Shown here: piece after piece, positions 45,548 to 53,834 of the stretch
How the letters are laid out: each line of letters begins with the position of its first letter
Position numbering within the stretch: position 1 is the first letter of the stretch
Assembly (NCBI GenBank): GCA_965220365.1
Contig: OZ244823.1
Coordinates: 1,178,001-1,242,000, forward strand
Source: Bin80 sp965220365
GTDB lineage: Bacteria > Bacteroidota > Rhodothermia > Rhodothermales > Bin80
DNA length: 64,000 nt
Reading direction: 5' to 3'
Notes under the pieces: generated by a model
Seen by the model: the letters and a program-made list of their open reading frames with translations, nothing else
Database searches by the model: none
What the model was told of the DNA's origin: nothing
Made by a program: the position numbers and the translations under genes

Positions 45548-45709
45548 GAGTTTTGGTTGGTTGATGAGTTTGTCTGCATAAAAATGTCGCAGTCACCTGA
45601 TCGCCCTGCTCGTTGCATCATGCAGTGTCAACAGGGCGGTGTGGAAGATCGGAAGCCGTCGAGTTATGGACTGGCATACAGATCGGAAGGGTGAGTCTCG
45701 TTCGCATCA

Positions 45710-47962
45710 CTACCGGTCCTTTTCCAGATCGACCACAACGTAAAGTGGGTCGGTGCCAACTTCGATCACCTTTTCGGCGAGCGGCTCCTGATCCAGAATA
45801 TCCACGACCGTGAGGGTATAGTGTCCGGGGCGTAGGTGCAAGGTAAACCCGCCATCCCGATACACATCCGTTGTCTTTGCCTGGTTCAGACGGACTCTGA
45901 GCCTAAGCGGTGTTCGATCTAGTCCGGTGATCTCTCCCGTTACCGGAATCAGTCGCTGCATCGGTACATGGATGATCTTGCTCTGCCCCGGATCCGCTGT
46001 AAAACTGAACTCCAATCCTGTGGCAGGGTGAAGGGCTGGATCCCGGATGGATGCCTCCAGGATGCGGACTTGGTAGCGCTGATAGGGCTCCAGATAAGCC
46101 GCATACAGCGCACCTGTTCGGAGGCGTGTCCACCCACCCTGATAGAGCTCTGCATCAATATGGGACAGGATCGGTTCGGCAAGATCCTGCAAACCGTTCC
46201 CATTGGTGTCTTCAAAGATTCGAAGTTCTGTGGCACTCTGTTGATGACCGTATGGGGCAAGCCTCACCGTGTCCCAGAGTTGCATGCTCCCCTGAATCTG
46301 TTGCGAATGCGAGATTCCGTGTGCATCCCGACGCCCCCGGGCAAACAGACTCCCGAACGGTGATGAGATCTGGAGGCTGAGGCTGCCGACTGCCATTTGG
46401 TGATCGGCATCCCATCCCAGGCGGAACGCCAGGGATGGACCCCCAAGGGTCAGGATCCCCTCCACGCCATAGGCTTTTTGGATATGGTCCTGGTTTGCAA
46501 ATCCCATGATCCGAAGCAGTGGGAATGCCCAGCCTGTGGCAAAACGCCAGCGGTGATGTGTTTCTCTTTCTGCATTATACAGCCGGTCAACATCCCAACT
46601 GGCCTGCATCATCAGTCCGCTATGGGCATGAAGCCAGATTTCGGGATGTAACGATAGACGCTGACCCCATTCTGTGAAGGATGTCAAAAAGGATGATTTT
46701 GTGCCCTGAAGCAGTACACTGATCGGGCCTTTGCTGGCTGATGCAGTCACATACAGGTTCTGGAATTGGTGCTGCCAGCCATCAAGATGAGCGGTGATTT
46801 GAACCCCTGAGCGCCAGAGTTGAAGCGTAGCCAGCCAGTGCGCAGACGGAATCCGTACTTCGGTATCAAGTGCCAAGAATGTGATTGGGCTCAGCGTGAA
46901 GCCGACGGATGCCTCCGGGTACCTGTCATGCAGCCCCAGCGCACTTTGGAGTGTCAGCCTCGGGTGCATGCCGTACTGCAGATCCAGGGCAGAGTGCTGC
47001 TCGCTAGCATGCAGTTGATAGAATACTTTGCCGGGTGGTACAAGGGAGGTTGGCGTGAAGAGGTAGTGAGGATCCGATCGCATATGCTGTCCTCCGAGCG
47101 GTTGGGTGTGCACTTCCAGTTTTGTGGTTCCGTACCATGTGGGGGCACTCAGCTCATAGTATCCCTCGGCGTCCGCCTGCACCTGATCTACGACCTCGCC
47201 ACTGATGACTGCCTGGATGAGCGCATGCGGGGCGGACTGCCCACGGAGATTTTGCACGCGGTGCAGGCGCTGCCTTGCCAGTGGCACATTCGTGATAGAA
47301 ATTCCAGCGAATCCATTTGCATCACGACCTATTTCTATTTGAGTCAACCACGTTCGCTCTGGCCAGTCATACCGGTAAACCCATGAATGACTGCGACCCA
47401 GATCTGCTTCGACGCTGCCATGCAAAATGCTGCCGGTGAGCCGGAGATAGGGATGAATTCCAAATGCATCTTGGCGCAGCTGCCAATTGACCATCATTCC
47501 ACCCCAGACACGGCGTGTTCGACCAAACAGGTGAGGTCCTGGAACCTCTGCCCAGCTGCGCTGGCGTGTTCGCAGCGAGCGGACATCAAACGTGGTCGCA
47601 ACCGAGGATGCAGTCAAGTGCAGACGGTTTTGATCAAAATGCAACGCGCTGCCAAGCCGGTCCAGCACATCAGTCATGAGAATCCTGCACGATGGGTCGG
47701 TTGGAGGTGAGCACACAAACGCATAGCGATGCAGCGTATCCAATGCTTCCAATCCCGTTTCCGTACGCTGCACGGTGAACCCCAGAGCCGGAAAGAGCTC
47801 GTTGCCCTCCACAAGAAATTCCTCTCCATCATACCATGCCCGGATTAGCTGTTCTTTGCCGGGCAGTTCCAGCAGAAGGGGCACTTCCATCAGCACCTGC
47901 GCGGTTGCCGTGTGCAAAATGGAGAAGACCAGCATGGCCCAAAGTGCCCATTGCCGCATCAA
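45710..47962 (-). CDS. Usher-like outer-membrane barrel protein of a chaperone-usher pilus set
   Basis: A 750-residue exported protein with a signal peptide (start at 47962 or the next ATG). The middle is a run of strand-rich, aromatic segments typical of a barrel (RRWRFATGWAFPLLR-type, HHRWRFATGW), with a lone plug-like PTWYGTTKLEVHTQP. Near residue 580 it has FEDTNGNGLQDLAEP, a Ca-binding-like SdrD/collagen-binding repeat, then two carboxypeptidase-regulatory-like beta domains at the C-terminus (YRDGGFTLHLRPGHYTLTVVD). It is shorter than FimD-type ushers (about 840 residues) and nearer to alternative or CS1-type ushers. It overlaps the chaperone gene by 4 bp. Confidence 0.65.
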   Translation of the reverse strand: MMRQWALWAMLVFSILHTATAQVLMEVPLLLELPGKEQLIRAWYDGEEFLVEGNELFPALGFTVQRTETGLEALDTLHRYAFVCSPPTDPSCRILMTDVLDRLGSALHFDQNRLHLTASSVATTFDVRSLRTRQRSWAEVPGPHLFGRTRRVWGGMMVNWQLRQDAFGIHPYLRLTGSILHGSVEADLGRSHSWVYRYDWPERTWLTQIEIGRDANGFAGISITNVPLARQRLHRVQNLRGQSAPHALIQAVISGEVVDQVQADAEGYYELSAPTWYGTTKLEVHTQPLGGQHMRSDPHYLFTPTSLVPPGKVFYQLHASEQHSALDLQYGMHPRLTLQSALGLHDRYPEASVGFTLSPITFLALDTEVRIPSAHWLATLQLWRSGVQITAHLDGWQHQFQNLYVTASASKGPISVLLQGTKSSFLTSFTEWGQRLSLHPEIWLHAHSGLMMQASWDVDRLYNAERETHHRWRFATGWAFPLLRIMGFANQDHIQKAYGVEGILTLGGPSLAFRLGWDADHQMAVGSLSLQISSPFGSLFARGRRDAHGISHSQQIQGSMQLWDTVRLAPYGHQQSATELRIFEDTNGNGLQDLAEPILSHIDAELYQGGWTRLRTGALYAAYLEPYQRYQVRILEASIRDPALHPATGLEFSFTADPGQSKIIHVPMQRLIPVTGEITGLDRTPLRLRVRLNQAKTTDVYRDGGFTLHLRPGHYTLTVVDILDQEPLAEKVIEVGTDPLYVVVDLEKDR

Positions 47963-48732
47963 TACCAGTTCAGGTTGATGGGACCCGGGGTATTCAGGTA
48001 ACGCTTGATTGCTCGCGATAACCCGGTGTAGTCCCCGTCAAATTCCAGTTGTAACGGGCCTTGCTCGGGAAGCTCAGCTACAGGGATGCGTATCAGGCGT
48101 GTCGTATAGACGGCGGACTCGGCTCTTCCGAGTTGCTGCCCTTTCTGGATCACACGCACTCCTCCCAGGAAGGGCCATCGACTGTGATTCTCCAGGTACA
48201 AGTACAATTCGTCTGATGTACTTTTCAGGAAGCGGGCAGACAGAACCGGCACTCCTCCTCCCTGGAGATAGACGAGAGGTGCAACGAGGTTGTATACAAT
48301 ACTGAGTCCGCTGGCCACCGAGGGGATCTGTCCGTCCACAATGGCACCCCGCTCCTGCATCGCGAAGTGCATGAGTGCAATATGCGCTCCTTCGGGGGCT
48401 TCATGAATTCGATAACGAACTATCTGCTCCCCGCCTGCCGACAGGATGCACCGGTCTGGAAAAAAGGTCAGATATTGGGATAAATCTCCCAACTCTCCTG
48501 CCTCCTGCAGCATCACGGCAGTGGTGGAGTCCGTGGATGCAATTACGCCGTAGTGGGCGCTGATGGTGATTTCCATTCCTTCCGTCCCTTGGTTAGACAA
48601 TACGAATGCTCCATATGGCTGCTTATTGGTCACCACGGCATAGGCGGGCGTCACACTGAGTGCGGCCTGGGCATGCACCTGACATGGTAACCAAGTGCAT
48701 GCGATCAGAAAACAGGGGAGTAGCCGAATCAT
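47959..48732 (-). CDS. PapD-like periplasmic pilus chaperone
   Basis: A 257-residue exported protein with a signal peptide ending HAQA. The Ig-like N-terminal domain has LSVTPAYAVVTNKQPYGAFVLSNQG, and the edge strand and conserved Arg-containing turn YLTFFPDRCILSAGGEQIVRYRI match the signature of pilus chaperones (P-x-x-x-x-L-x-P-G-x-x-Q-x-V-R). It would hold pilin subunits by donor-strand complementation until they reach the usher. The C-terminal half is a second beta domain, LSARFLKSTSDELYLYLEN. Its 3' end overlaps the usher start by 4 bp. Confidence 0.8.
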   Translation of the reverse strand: MIRLLPCFLIACTWLPCQVHAQAALSVTPAYAVVTNKQPYGAFVLSNQGTEGMEITISAHYGVIASTDSTTAVMLQEAGELGDLSQYLTFFPDRCILSAGGEQIVRYRIHEAPEGAHIALMHFAMQERGAIVDGQIPSVASGLSIVYNLVAPLVYLQGGGVPVLSARFLKSTSDELYLYLENHSRWPFLGGVRVIQKGQQLGRAESAVYTTRLIRIPVAELPEQGPLQLEFDGDYTGLSRAIKRYLNTPGPINLNWY

Positions 48733-48735
48733 TTT

Positions 48736-49254
48736 CTATAGGGGAGTGATTCGGACTGCGAGGTGCCCTGCATAGCGGCCCTGAGCTGCTCCCAGGAGGT
48801 GGATCGTTCCCCCAAAGCGGAGGGCTGCGCATCCGTCCTTGCCAAGCATTCCGGTAGAAGTCTGCCTTGCAGGGACGAGCATGAATGCTCCCTGATTGCA
48901 GCCTCTGCTTTGGGCCCAGGATGGGGTAAAGCGGACCTCGTCACGGGTTCCGGTCTGTTGGAGTGTGACCGGGGGATCAATACTCACCAGGAACCCGGCC
49001 CCGGCCGGGCCCTGTACGATCACTTCTCCCATCGTATGGGGGCCGCCTGCCTTATGGCTGGCAAGCCCGGTTGCCGGGTCCAGGGTAACCGCCCCTGCAT
49101 CTGCGCGCTGCTGCGCAAAATCTAGGTGGCTGCTGCTGACACTCACGGTCAATACTCTTGGAAGTACCTCCAGCTGCACCTGCATCGTGCCGCTGGTTTG
49201 TGCCTGAGCGGCTCCGCAGAAGGCGATTAGCCCAAAAAGGATGTATCGTTGCAT
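48736..49254 (-). CDS. DUF4402-like pilin subunit 3
   Basis: A 172-residue exported protein with signal peptide (MQRYILFGLIAFCGAAQAQ). It shares the layout of the two genes before it: a strand around LDFAQQRADAGAVTLDPATG, then the domain core GPAGAGFLVSIDPP, the segment ALRFGGTIHLL and a closing strand GRYAGHLAVRITPL. It has two or three Cys and no downstream TCN tail. These DUF4402-type proteins are major or minor pilins of chaperone-usher fibres. It lies 3 bp from the chaperone gene on one side and 2 bp from the next pilin on the other. Confidence 0.7.
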   Translation of the reverse strand: MQRYILFGLIAFCGAAQAQTSGTMQVQLEVLPRVLTVSVSSSHLDFAQQRADAGAVTLDPATGLASHKAGGPHTMGEVIVQGPAGAGFLVSIDPPVTLQQTGTRDEVRFTPSWAQSRGCNQGAFMLVPARQTSTGMLGKDGCAALRFGGTIHLLGAAQGRYAGHLAVRITPL

Positions 49255-49256
49255 GT

Positions 49257-49802
49257 TCAGTTACAGGTTGCGGTAGCCGTAATAGTGCCGGTGTAGGTCC
49301 CGTTCGCTTTACTGAGTGTAATGTCACTCACGGTGCCGCCGAATCTAAAAAAATGCGTAAATGTTGATCCCGCACCGCCGGAGGTTCCACTGTATGAGGT
49401 GCCACTGACGGCGGTATAATTACTGCTTGAGCTTGAGGATTGCGCCCATGTACCCGCATAGGTCAGGCTGCTGCCGGAATTGGTCAGCGTGGACGGAAAT
49501 GTCCGCGCTACACTGTAGCTGGCCACATTGGATCCGCTCAAGCGCGCCTGTCCTACACTGCTGGAGCCGCTGATGGATACCGTGCTGCTGGTTCTTGCAC
49601 CTGTCTGGGCATTTATGACGATTGAGCCGGTACCACTGCCCGGCTTCTCTACAGTGCCATAATTAAGATTGGAGACCGCAGAGATCGTGCACGATGGCGA
49701 GGGGGTGGAGAGGGAGATGGATGCCGTCACCGTAGCGGATTGTCCGAACATGGAAACGGCCCACCAGAGGCTCAAAACGAAGAGTATGATGATGGATTTC
49801 AT
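49257..49802 (-). CDS. DUF4402-like pilin subunit 2, Ser/Thr-rich
   Basis: A 181-residue exported protein. The signal peptide is followed by SCTISAVSNLNYGTVEKPG, a Ser/Thr/Gly-rich middle (SSTVSISGSSSVGQARLSG, AQSSSSSSNYTAVSG), and the end HFFRFGGTVSDITL plus NGTYTGTITATATCN. The final Cys, with the early SCT Cys, could form one disulfide spanning the fold, as in type I pilins. The composition suggests the main repeating shaft subunit, but that is inference. It is a paralogue of its two neighbours. Confidence 0.75.
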   Translation of the reverse strand: MKSIIILFVLSLWWAVSMFGQSATVTASISLSTPSPSCTISAVSNLNYGTVEKPGSGTGSIVINAQTGARTSSTVSISGSSSVGQARLSGSNVASYSVARTFPSTLTNSGSSLTYAGTWAQSSSSSSNYTAVSGTSYSGTSGGAGSTFTHFFRFGGTVSDITLSKANGTYTGTITATATCN

Positions 49803-49804
49803 GA

Positions 49805-50296
49805 TTAGTTACAGGTCGTGGTGATTGAAATTTGTCCGCTGTATAAGCCAGGTGGTGTGTTCATGGAGAGTCCACGGATCTGGCCCCCGACACGAAAATG
49901 TCGTTCAAAGGCCCCTCCTGCAGATTGATGGAATGCCGATCCCGGGATCGTCTTGAATGACCCGGTAGCTACGGTTGCCTGCTCCCACTGTCCCTCATAG
50001 GCCAGCGGGGTTCCCGGACCGGTGATTTGGCTCGGAAAATCAATACTGACCATGTACTCCGAGGCATATTGCCCCAGGAGGGTGAATTGCCCGGGTGTCT
50101 GGTGTCGATTGGACGATGGGGATAGGCGGAGCATCTCCTGTTGCCCGGTAACCGCACCAAAGTCCACATGCTCTTGAATCACCAGCGCACAGGTAGCCTG
50201 CGGAACGTGCAGTTCAAGACGCACTTCGGTATCCACGGCCTGTGCATAGGCGGGGGATGCCACCAGGATCACAAAAAGGATGATGTTCATTCGCAT
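49805..50296 (-). CDS. DUF4402-like pilin subunit 1
   Basis: A 163-residue exported protein with signal peptide (MRMNIILFVILVASPAYAQA). It has QATCALVIQEHVDFGAV at the start of the mature part, YMVSIDFPSQI, the segment RHFRVGGQIRGLSM and the end GLYSGQISITTTCN, which parallel subunit 2. Cys in QATC and the final TCN may bond. The gene lies 2 bp from the next pilin, so the three pilins form a close paralogous set. Confidence 0.75.
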   Translation of the reverse strand: MRMNIILFVILVASPAYAQAVDTEVRLELHVPQATCALVIQEHVDFGAVTGQQEMLRLSPSSNRHQTPGQFTLLGQYASEYMVSIDFPSQITGPGTPLAYEGQWEQATVATGSFKTIPGSAFHQSAGGAFERHFRVGGQIRGLSMNTPPGLYSGQISITTTCN

Positions 50297-50397
50297 GGAC
50301 GCGTACGGACTTGCCTCTCTTCCGCGTAGGTCTCAATGCAGCCCGTAGCATCTTTGAAAGCCATCACAACCGCGGGGGCTGCGAATCGGAATCTCTG

Positions 50398-50964
50398 TCA
50401 GAGCGTGTCCTGACTCACAGGGTTGGGTGGTTCCCGGTAGTGCAGGGCTTTCGGGTCATAATTCCAGATTTCCAGGCGTACACCTTGGGGATCCTGTGAC
50501 ATGCGCAGATCAAATGCATCACCTCCATAATAGCGGGCTACCGTACTGAGTACATCTCCGGTGAGCGCTGCGCGTGCATCCTGATGCAGATGGGCATCCG
50601 AGGGAATGCGCAGTGCCTCCTGGCGCGTGGCATCAAGCCGGTAGTCGGCGGCGATCTCCCATGATTTCATGGATGTTTGAAGCAGGTGTGGCACATCGCT
50701 GCCGATCTCATAGGTCTCCATGGAGGGGTAGAGGATCACCAGATCATTGGGACCGAACCCATTGGCGGTCACATCCACGACATCTGCCTGATAGACATGT
50801 CCGATTGCTGGAATCAGGAGTGCATCCAGCATTGCCCAGATCTGTGTGCTGTCGGTGAGCGTGGCAACCGGGCGTGTGAGTTGATCAAACTGCTGCGCGT
50901 TTGAGGCTCGCACAGTACCACATACAAGAAGAGCGGTCACGAGTACTTTAATCATTTGGCTCAT
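50398..50964 (-). CDS. Secreted protein of unknown function, second gene of the set
   Basis: A 188-residue protein, likely starting at ATG 50964 or the next Met (50955, MIKVLVTALLVCG), with a signal peptide ending RASNAQ. The rest is mixed, with VDVTANGFGPNDLVILYP and a short C-terminal tail. I see no known domain. A 101-bp gap separates it from the first pilin. Its place before the pilins suggests an accessory or minor tip subunit, but this is only inference. Confidence 0.6.
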   Translation of the reverse strand: MSQMIKVLVTALLVCGTVRASNAQQFDQLTRPVATLTDSTQIWAMLDALLIPAIGHVYQADVVDVTANGFGPNDLVILYPSMETYEIGSDVPHLLQTSMKSWEIAADYRLDATRQEALRIPSDAHLHQDARAALTGDVLSTVARYYGGDAFDLRMSQDPQGVRLEIWNYDPKALHYREPPNPVSQDTL

Positions 50965-51448
50965 GTCTGAAGTATTTGAAATCTTCCATTGGATGAATAA
51001 GAGTCAGTTGCACGGGGACTTTCGTCAGCAGATGATTCCGCCAGTTCATCGGCTTGGGGAGTGGAATGTGGTAGATAACGGAATAGGCAAAGCAGCGGAG
51101 TTGATCATCCTGGTACAGCTGCACTGGCCGTGCAGCGAGGAAGGCTTGTTCGAGAAGATTTTTGGTTGCCTGCAGGCGGAGGTTCAGGGCATCGTAGTGA
51201 TCCATGACTGCACCACAGCGCCCCGTCTTTTCGATGCGTACGAGGAGTTCACGCGTAAGCAGGTCGGACACCAGCTGCTTTGCAAGGGGGCTGGCCGCAC
51301 TATCACTCACGATGGCCCGCGCGACGACGGACGAATCATGTGCTGCGCGAGTGTAAAGCTCCCCAGGTGCAGGCCTGTCTGCCTGTCTCCAGAGTACCAG
51401 TGCCAGTATCACGACCAAAGTACCCGCTCCGCAATAGAAATACTTCAT
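50948..51448 (-). CDS. Membrane-anchored protein of unknown function, first gene of the set
   Basis: A 166-residue protein with one N-terminal hydrophobic segment (YCGAGTLVVILALVLW) that works as an anchor or signal. The C-terminal region (about 140 residues) is helical, with two Cys (GRCGAVMDHY, LRCFAYSVIYHI). No family is recognised. Its stop overlaps the next gene's start by 17 bp. The promoter of the whole leftward set should lie just upstream, 51449-51640, before the transposon end. Confidence 0.55.
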   Translation of the reverse strand: MKYFYCGAGTLVVILALVLWRQADRPAPGELYTRAAHDSSVVARAIVSDSAASPLAKQLVSDLLTRELLVRIEKTGRCGAVMDHYDALNLRLQATKNLLEQAFLAARPVQLYQDDQLRCFAYSVIYHIPLPKPMNWRNHLLTKVPVQLTLIHPMEDFKYFRHEPND

Positions 51449-51644
51449 TGTTATACATGTGCTTAGTATGTATCATGTATACTGTTTGATTTCTACAGGG
51501 AATTCCTATTGCTTGACGATTCTGACAAAAAACCATTTGTGATCGTCCGATGATCATGAGTGGCGTACACGATAGTGTTTTGGTACTATTCTAATTCTGT
51601 AGTTACATGAATAATGAAGTTCTGCTCTGAATATTGTTTGAAAA

Positions 51645-51671
51645 GGGAATTATATACCTGAGTAACCCAAA
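51645..51671. repeat. Left terminal inverted repeat of the IS1595 transposon
   Basis: 27 bp, GGGAATTATATACCTGAG followed by TAACCCAAA; it matches the right end with one change (C for G at position 14). Confidence 0.93.
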
Positions 51672-51706
51672 GCTGGAGTTTGCCCAGGGCGCAATATCTC
51701 GGATAT

Positions 51707-51862
51707 CTATCGATTTTTGATTGATCCAGGCGGTGCCTTCAGGATTGCTTTCGCAATCTCTTCAGCAGATAAAGGAATTGATCGCTGTACGCCTGCCAAG
51801 TCCTTCTTGGGACGGCCACGAGGCACAGACGCTTTCTTGGTTGTATTCTTCTTCTGTTTCAT
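51707..51862 (-). CDS. 51-residue basic protein, AT-hook-like, passenger of the IS1595 transposon
   Basis: A small protein rich in Lys/Arg at the start (MKQKKNTTKKASVPRGRPKK), where GRPK is the core of an AT-hook, followed by a short helix SAEEIAKAILKAPPG and ending SIKNR. It starts 18 bp after the methyltransferase stop on the same strand, so it is the last gene of the transposon unit. Similar small basic proteins accompany such passengers; I infer a DNA-binding or regulatory role. It is too short for standard gene finders. Confidence 0.5.
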   Translation of the reverse strand: MKQKKNTTKKASVPRGRPKKDLAGVQRSIPLSAEEIAKAILKAPPGSIKNR

Positions 51863-51880
51863 GGGGAGTAATATACGAAG

Positions 51881-52927
51881 TTATGCCTCCAATCGTAGAT
51901 GTTTTCGTAAGTATTCCATGCCACGATTTCCTTTAACGCTATTGCAGTGAGCACAAAGTAACTGCAGATTGTCAATATGATCTGTTCCACCTTTGGAGCG
52001 AGCGATAATATGGTCAACCGTGAGATTCCTCATATGAAAGTGTTCATTACATCCAGGACAGTTACCTTCCTGAATCCCATAAAGTTTTGCCTTATTTTCT
52101 CTGCAGTTGTATCGGGGCAGTATTCCAAGATCAGTTCGCTTGGGAATATCCGTTCGGTGGATAATGTCCTTGTATAATACTCCTTGAGCCTCCGAGATTC
52201 GTTCTACTACAAGCCTTGCTGCAACACCTGATATATCTATTCCCATCCATTGACGGTCTAAGTGATGAGCAGCTACACAGGTTGTAGCACAGCCACAGAA
52301 TGGATCAAAGATCAAGTTGCCCTTATTGCTGGATGCTTTGATAATGCGGTTTAAGAGAGCGAGGGGCTTCTGTGTCTTGAAGCCAGTACGTTCCTTCGAT
52401 TGTGCGATCGGTATTTCCCACCAATCACGAATTTTTGCGCCTCCTTCCAATTTTCTCATCTTTCCTTTCATATTCGCATATCGTTCCCCGTCTATTATGT
52501 GATTATATCGCTTCCGTTGTGCTTCTGTTATCTCTCCTCTTTGTACATTAAACACATATTTATTGGTCTTGGAATAGAAAAGTAGCGAATCATGCTTGCG
52601 AGGAAAATGTTTAGTAGCGGTGTCATTTTCCTTATAACACCATATAATTTCATTCCGAAAGTTCTTTCTCCCGAATATCGCATCCATCATAATCTTCAGG
52701 TAGTGGCTCATAGTTGGATCTACGTGCAGGTAAATACTGCCAGTGGGCTTGAGGATGCGCTTCATCTCCAGTAACCGGGGAGCCATGTAGATCAAGTAGG
52801 ATTTGTCGCTGTTGGTCAATGCAACCGTAATCACGCGCCACAAAGCTTGGTTCTTGTTCTGCAGCAAGTCCAGCCATTCTAAGTCTATATCGCTGAGTGT
52901 CCATGTATCTTTGAATTCAGCTCCTGC
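51881..52927 (-). pseudogene. DNA methyltransferase-HNH protein, C-terminal part (split by IS21)
   Basis: The downstream piece of a beta-class adenine/cytosine-N4 methyltransferase: it has the target-recognition part, HDSLLFYSKTNKYVF, then motif I in LIFDPFCGCATTCVAAHHL. A C-terminal HNH-like zinc domain follows (CPGCNEHFHMRNLTVDHI, LLCAHCNSVKGNR), so the protein is a methyltransferase joined to a possible endonuclease. Upstream codons continue without a stop to the IS21 edge (SEYTQAAGAEFKDTWTL). The gene cannot make an intact protein in this form. Confidence 0.9.
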
Positions 52928-53069
52928 GGCTTGTGTATATTCAGATCAAATTGCCAGGGTAATCAGATTGATGTTGCCAGGGGTGCGGCATTTATTTTGG
53001 AGCGGTTTTTTTTGTGTTGGTTTCGGGTTCAAATGAGCGTGTTTCGTGGTTGTTTCATGGCGCGGGATT

Positions 53070-53834
53070 TTAGGTGTTTGTGTGTTGTTTTCTCATGGAC
53101 TCGCCGCTGAGTTCAATGCGGTAAGCGGGTTGTACGAGTCGATCCAGGATAGCATCTGCGATGGTGGGATTCGCCATGGACTGGTGCCAGTGTTCGACGG
53201 GCAGCTGGCTTGTTGCAATGGTTGAGCGTTTCTGGATTCGATCATCTAGGATCTGGAAGAGATCTTCTTGTTGGGTTTGGGTCAGCGGACTGAGTCCCCA
53301 GTCGTCCAGCACGAGGACATCGAGTTTTTTGAGTTTGTTCAGCACTTTCAGATATCGGCCGTCTACCCGGGCAATGCTTAATTCTTCCAGGAGTCGGGGT
53401 AAGCGGTGATAGCATGCGTTGAAGCCTTCCAGACAGGCCTTGTGGGCGAGTGCGCAGGCCAGATAACTTTTCCCGGTTCCTGTGGGCCCCGTCAGGATCA
53501 CATTCAGGTGCCGGCGGATCCAGTCACAGTTGGCCAGTTGTAACATTTGTTGGTGGTTGAGTCCGCGCGGCGTCCGGTAATCAATGTCTTCCATGCAGGC
53601 GACCTGATGCAATTTGGCCCGACGCAGGCGCATGTTCAGGGCTCTGTTTTCTCGGTCGCTGGTTTCGCAATCAAGCAGGAGCGTCAGACGCTCCAGGAAG
53701 GATAAGCGGTTGATATCGGGCTGCGCCAACTGATCGCGCAGCGCACGGGCCATCCCGTGAAAGCGGAGTTTTTCGAGTTGATCAAACGTTGGATGATGTG
53801 GCATTGTTGGATGAATTTTTGGGTTTGGCGGCAT
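53070..53834 (-). CDS. istB: IS21 helper ATPase IstB
   Basis: About 254 residues from the ATG at 53834 (or 53804). It has a DnaC-like AAA fold: GPTGTGKSYLACALAHKAC (Walker A), DVLVLDDWGLSPL (Walker B) and RSTIATSQLPVEHWH, which is the sensor and arginine part. IstB helps the transposase choose and remodel target DNA. The frame runs upstream to 54140 but that part is inside istA and has no homology. The gene overlaps the istA end by about 50 bp, as in most IS21 elements. The C-terminus is nearly the same as the remnant at 27.9 kb. Confidence 0.95.
   Translation of the reverse strand: MPPNPKIHPTMPHHPTFDQLEKLRFHGMARALRDQLAQPDINRLSFLERLTLLLDCETSDRENRALNMRLRRAKLHQVACMEDIDYRTPRGLNHQQMLQLANCDWIRRHLNVILTGPTGTGKSYLACALAHKACLEGFNACYHRLPRLLEELSIARVDGRYLKVLNKLKKLDVLVLDDWGLSPLTQTQQEDLFQILDDRIQKRSTIATSQLPVEHWHQSMANPTIADAILDRLVQPAYRIELSGESMRKQHTNT

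Noticed and set aside
45548..45709. A terminator between the usher and exbB genes
   Set aside because: The CGCCCTG/CAGGGCG stem is short with a long loop and no adjacent T run, so the genes may still be one transcript.
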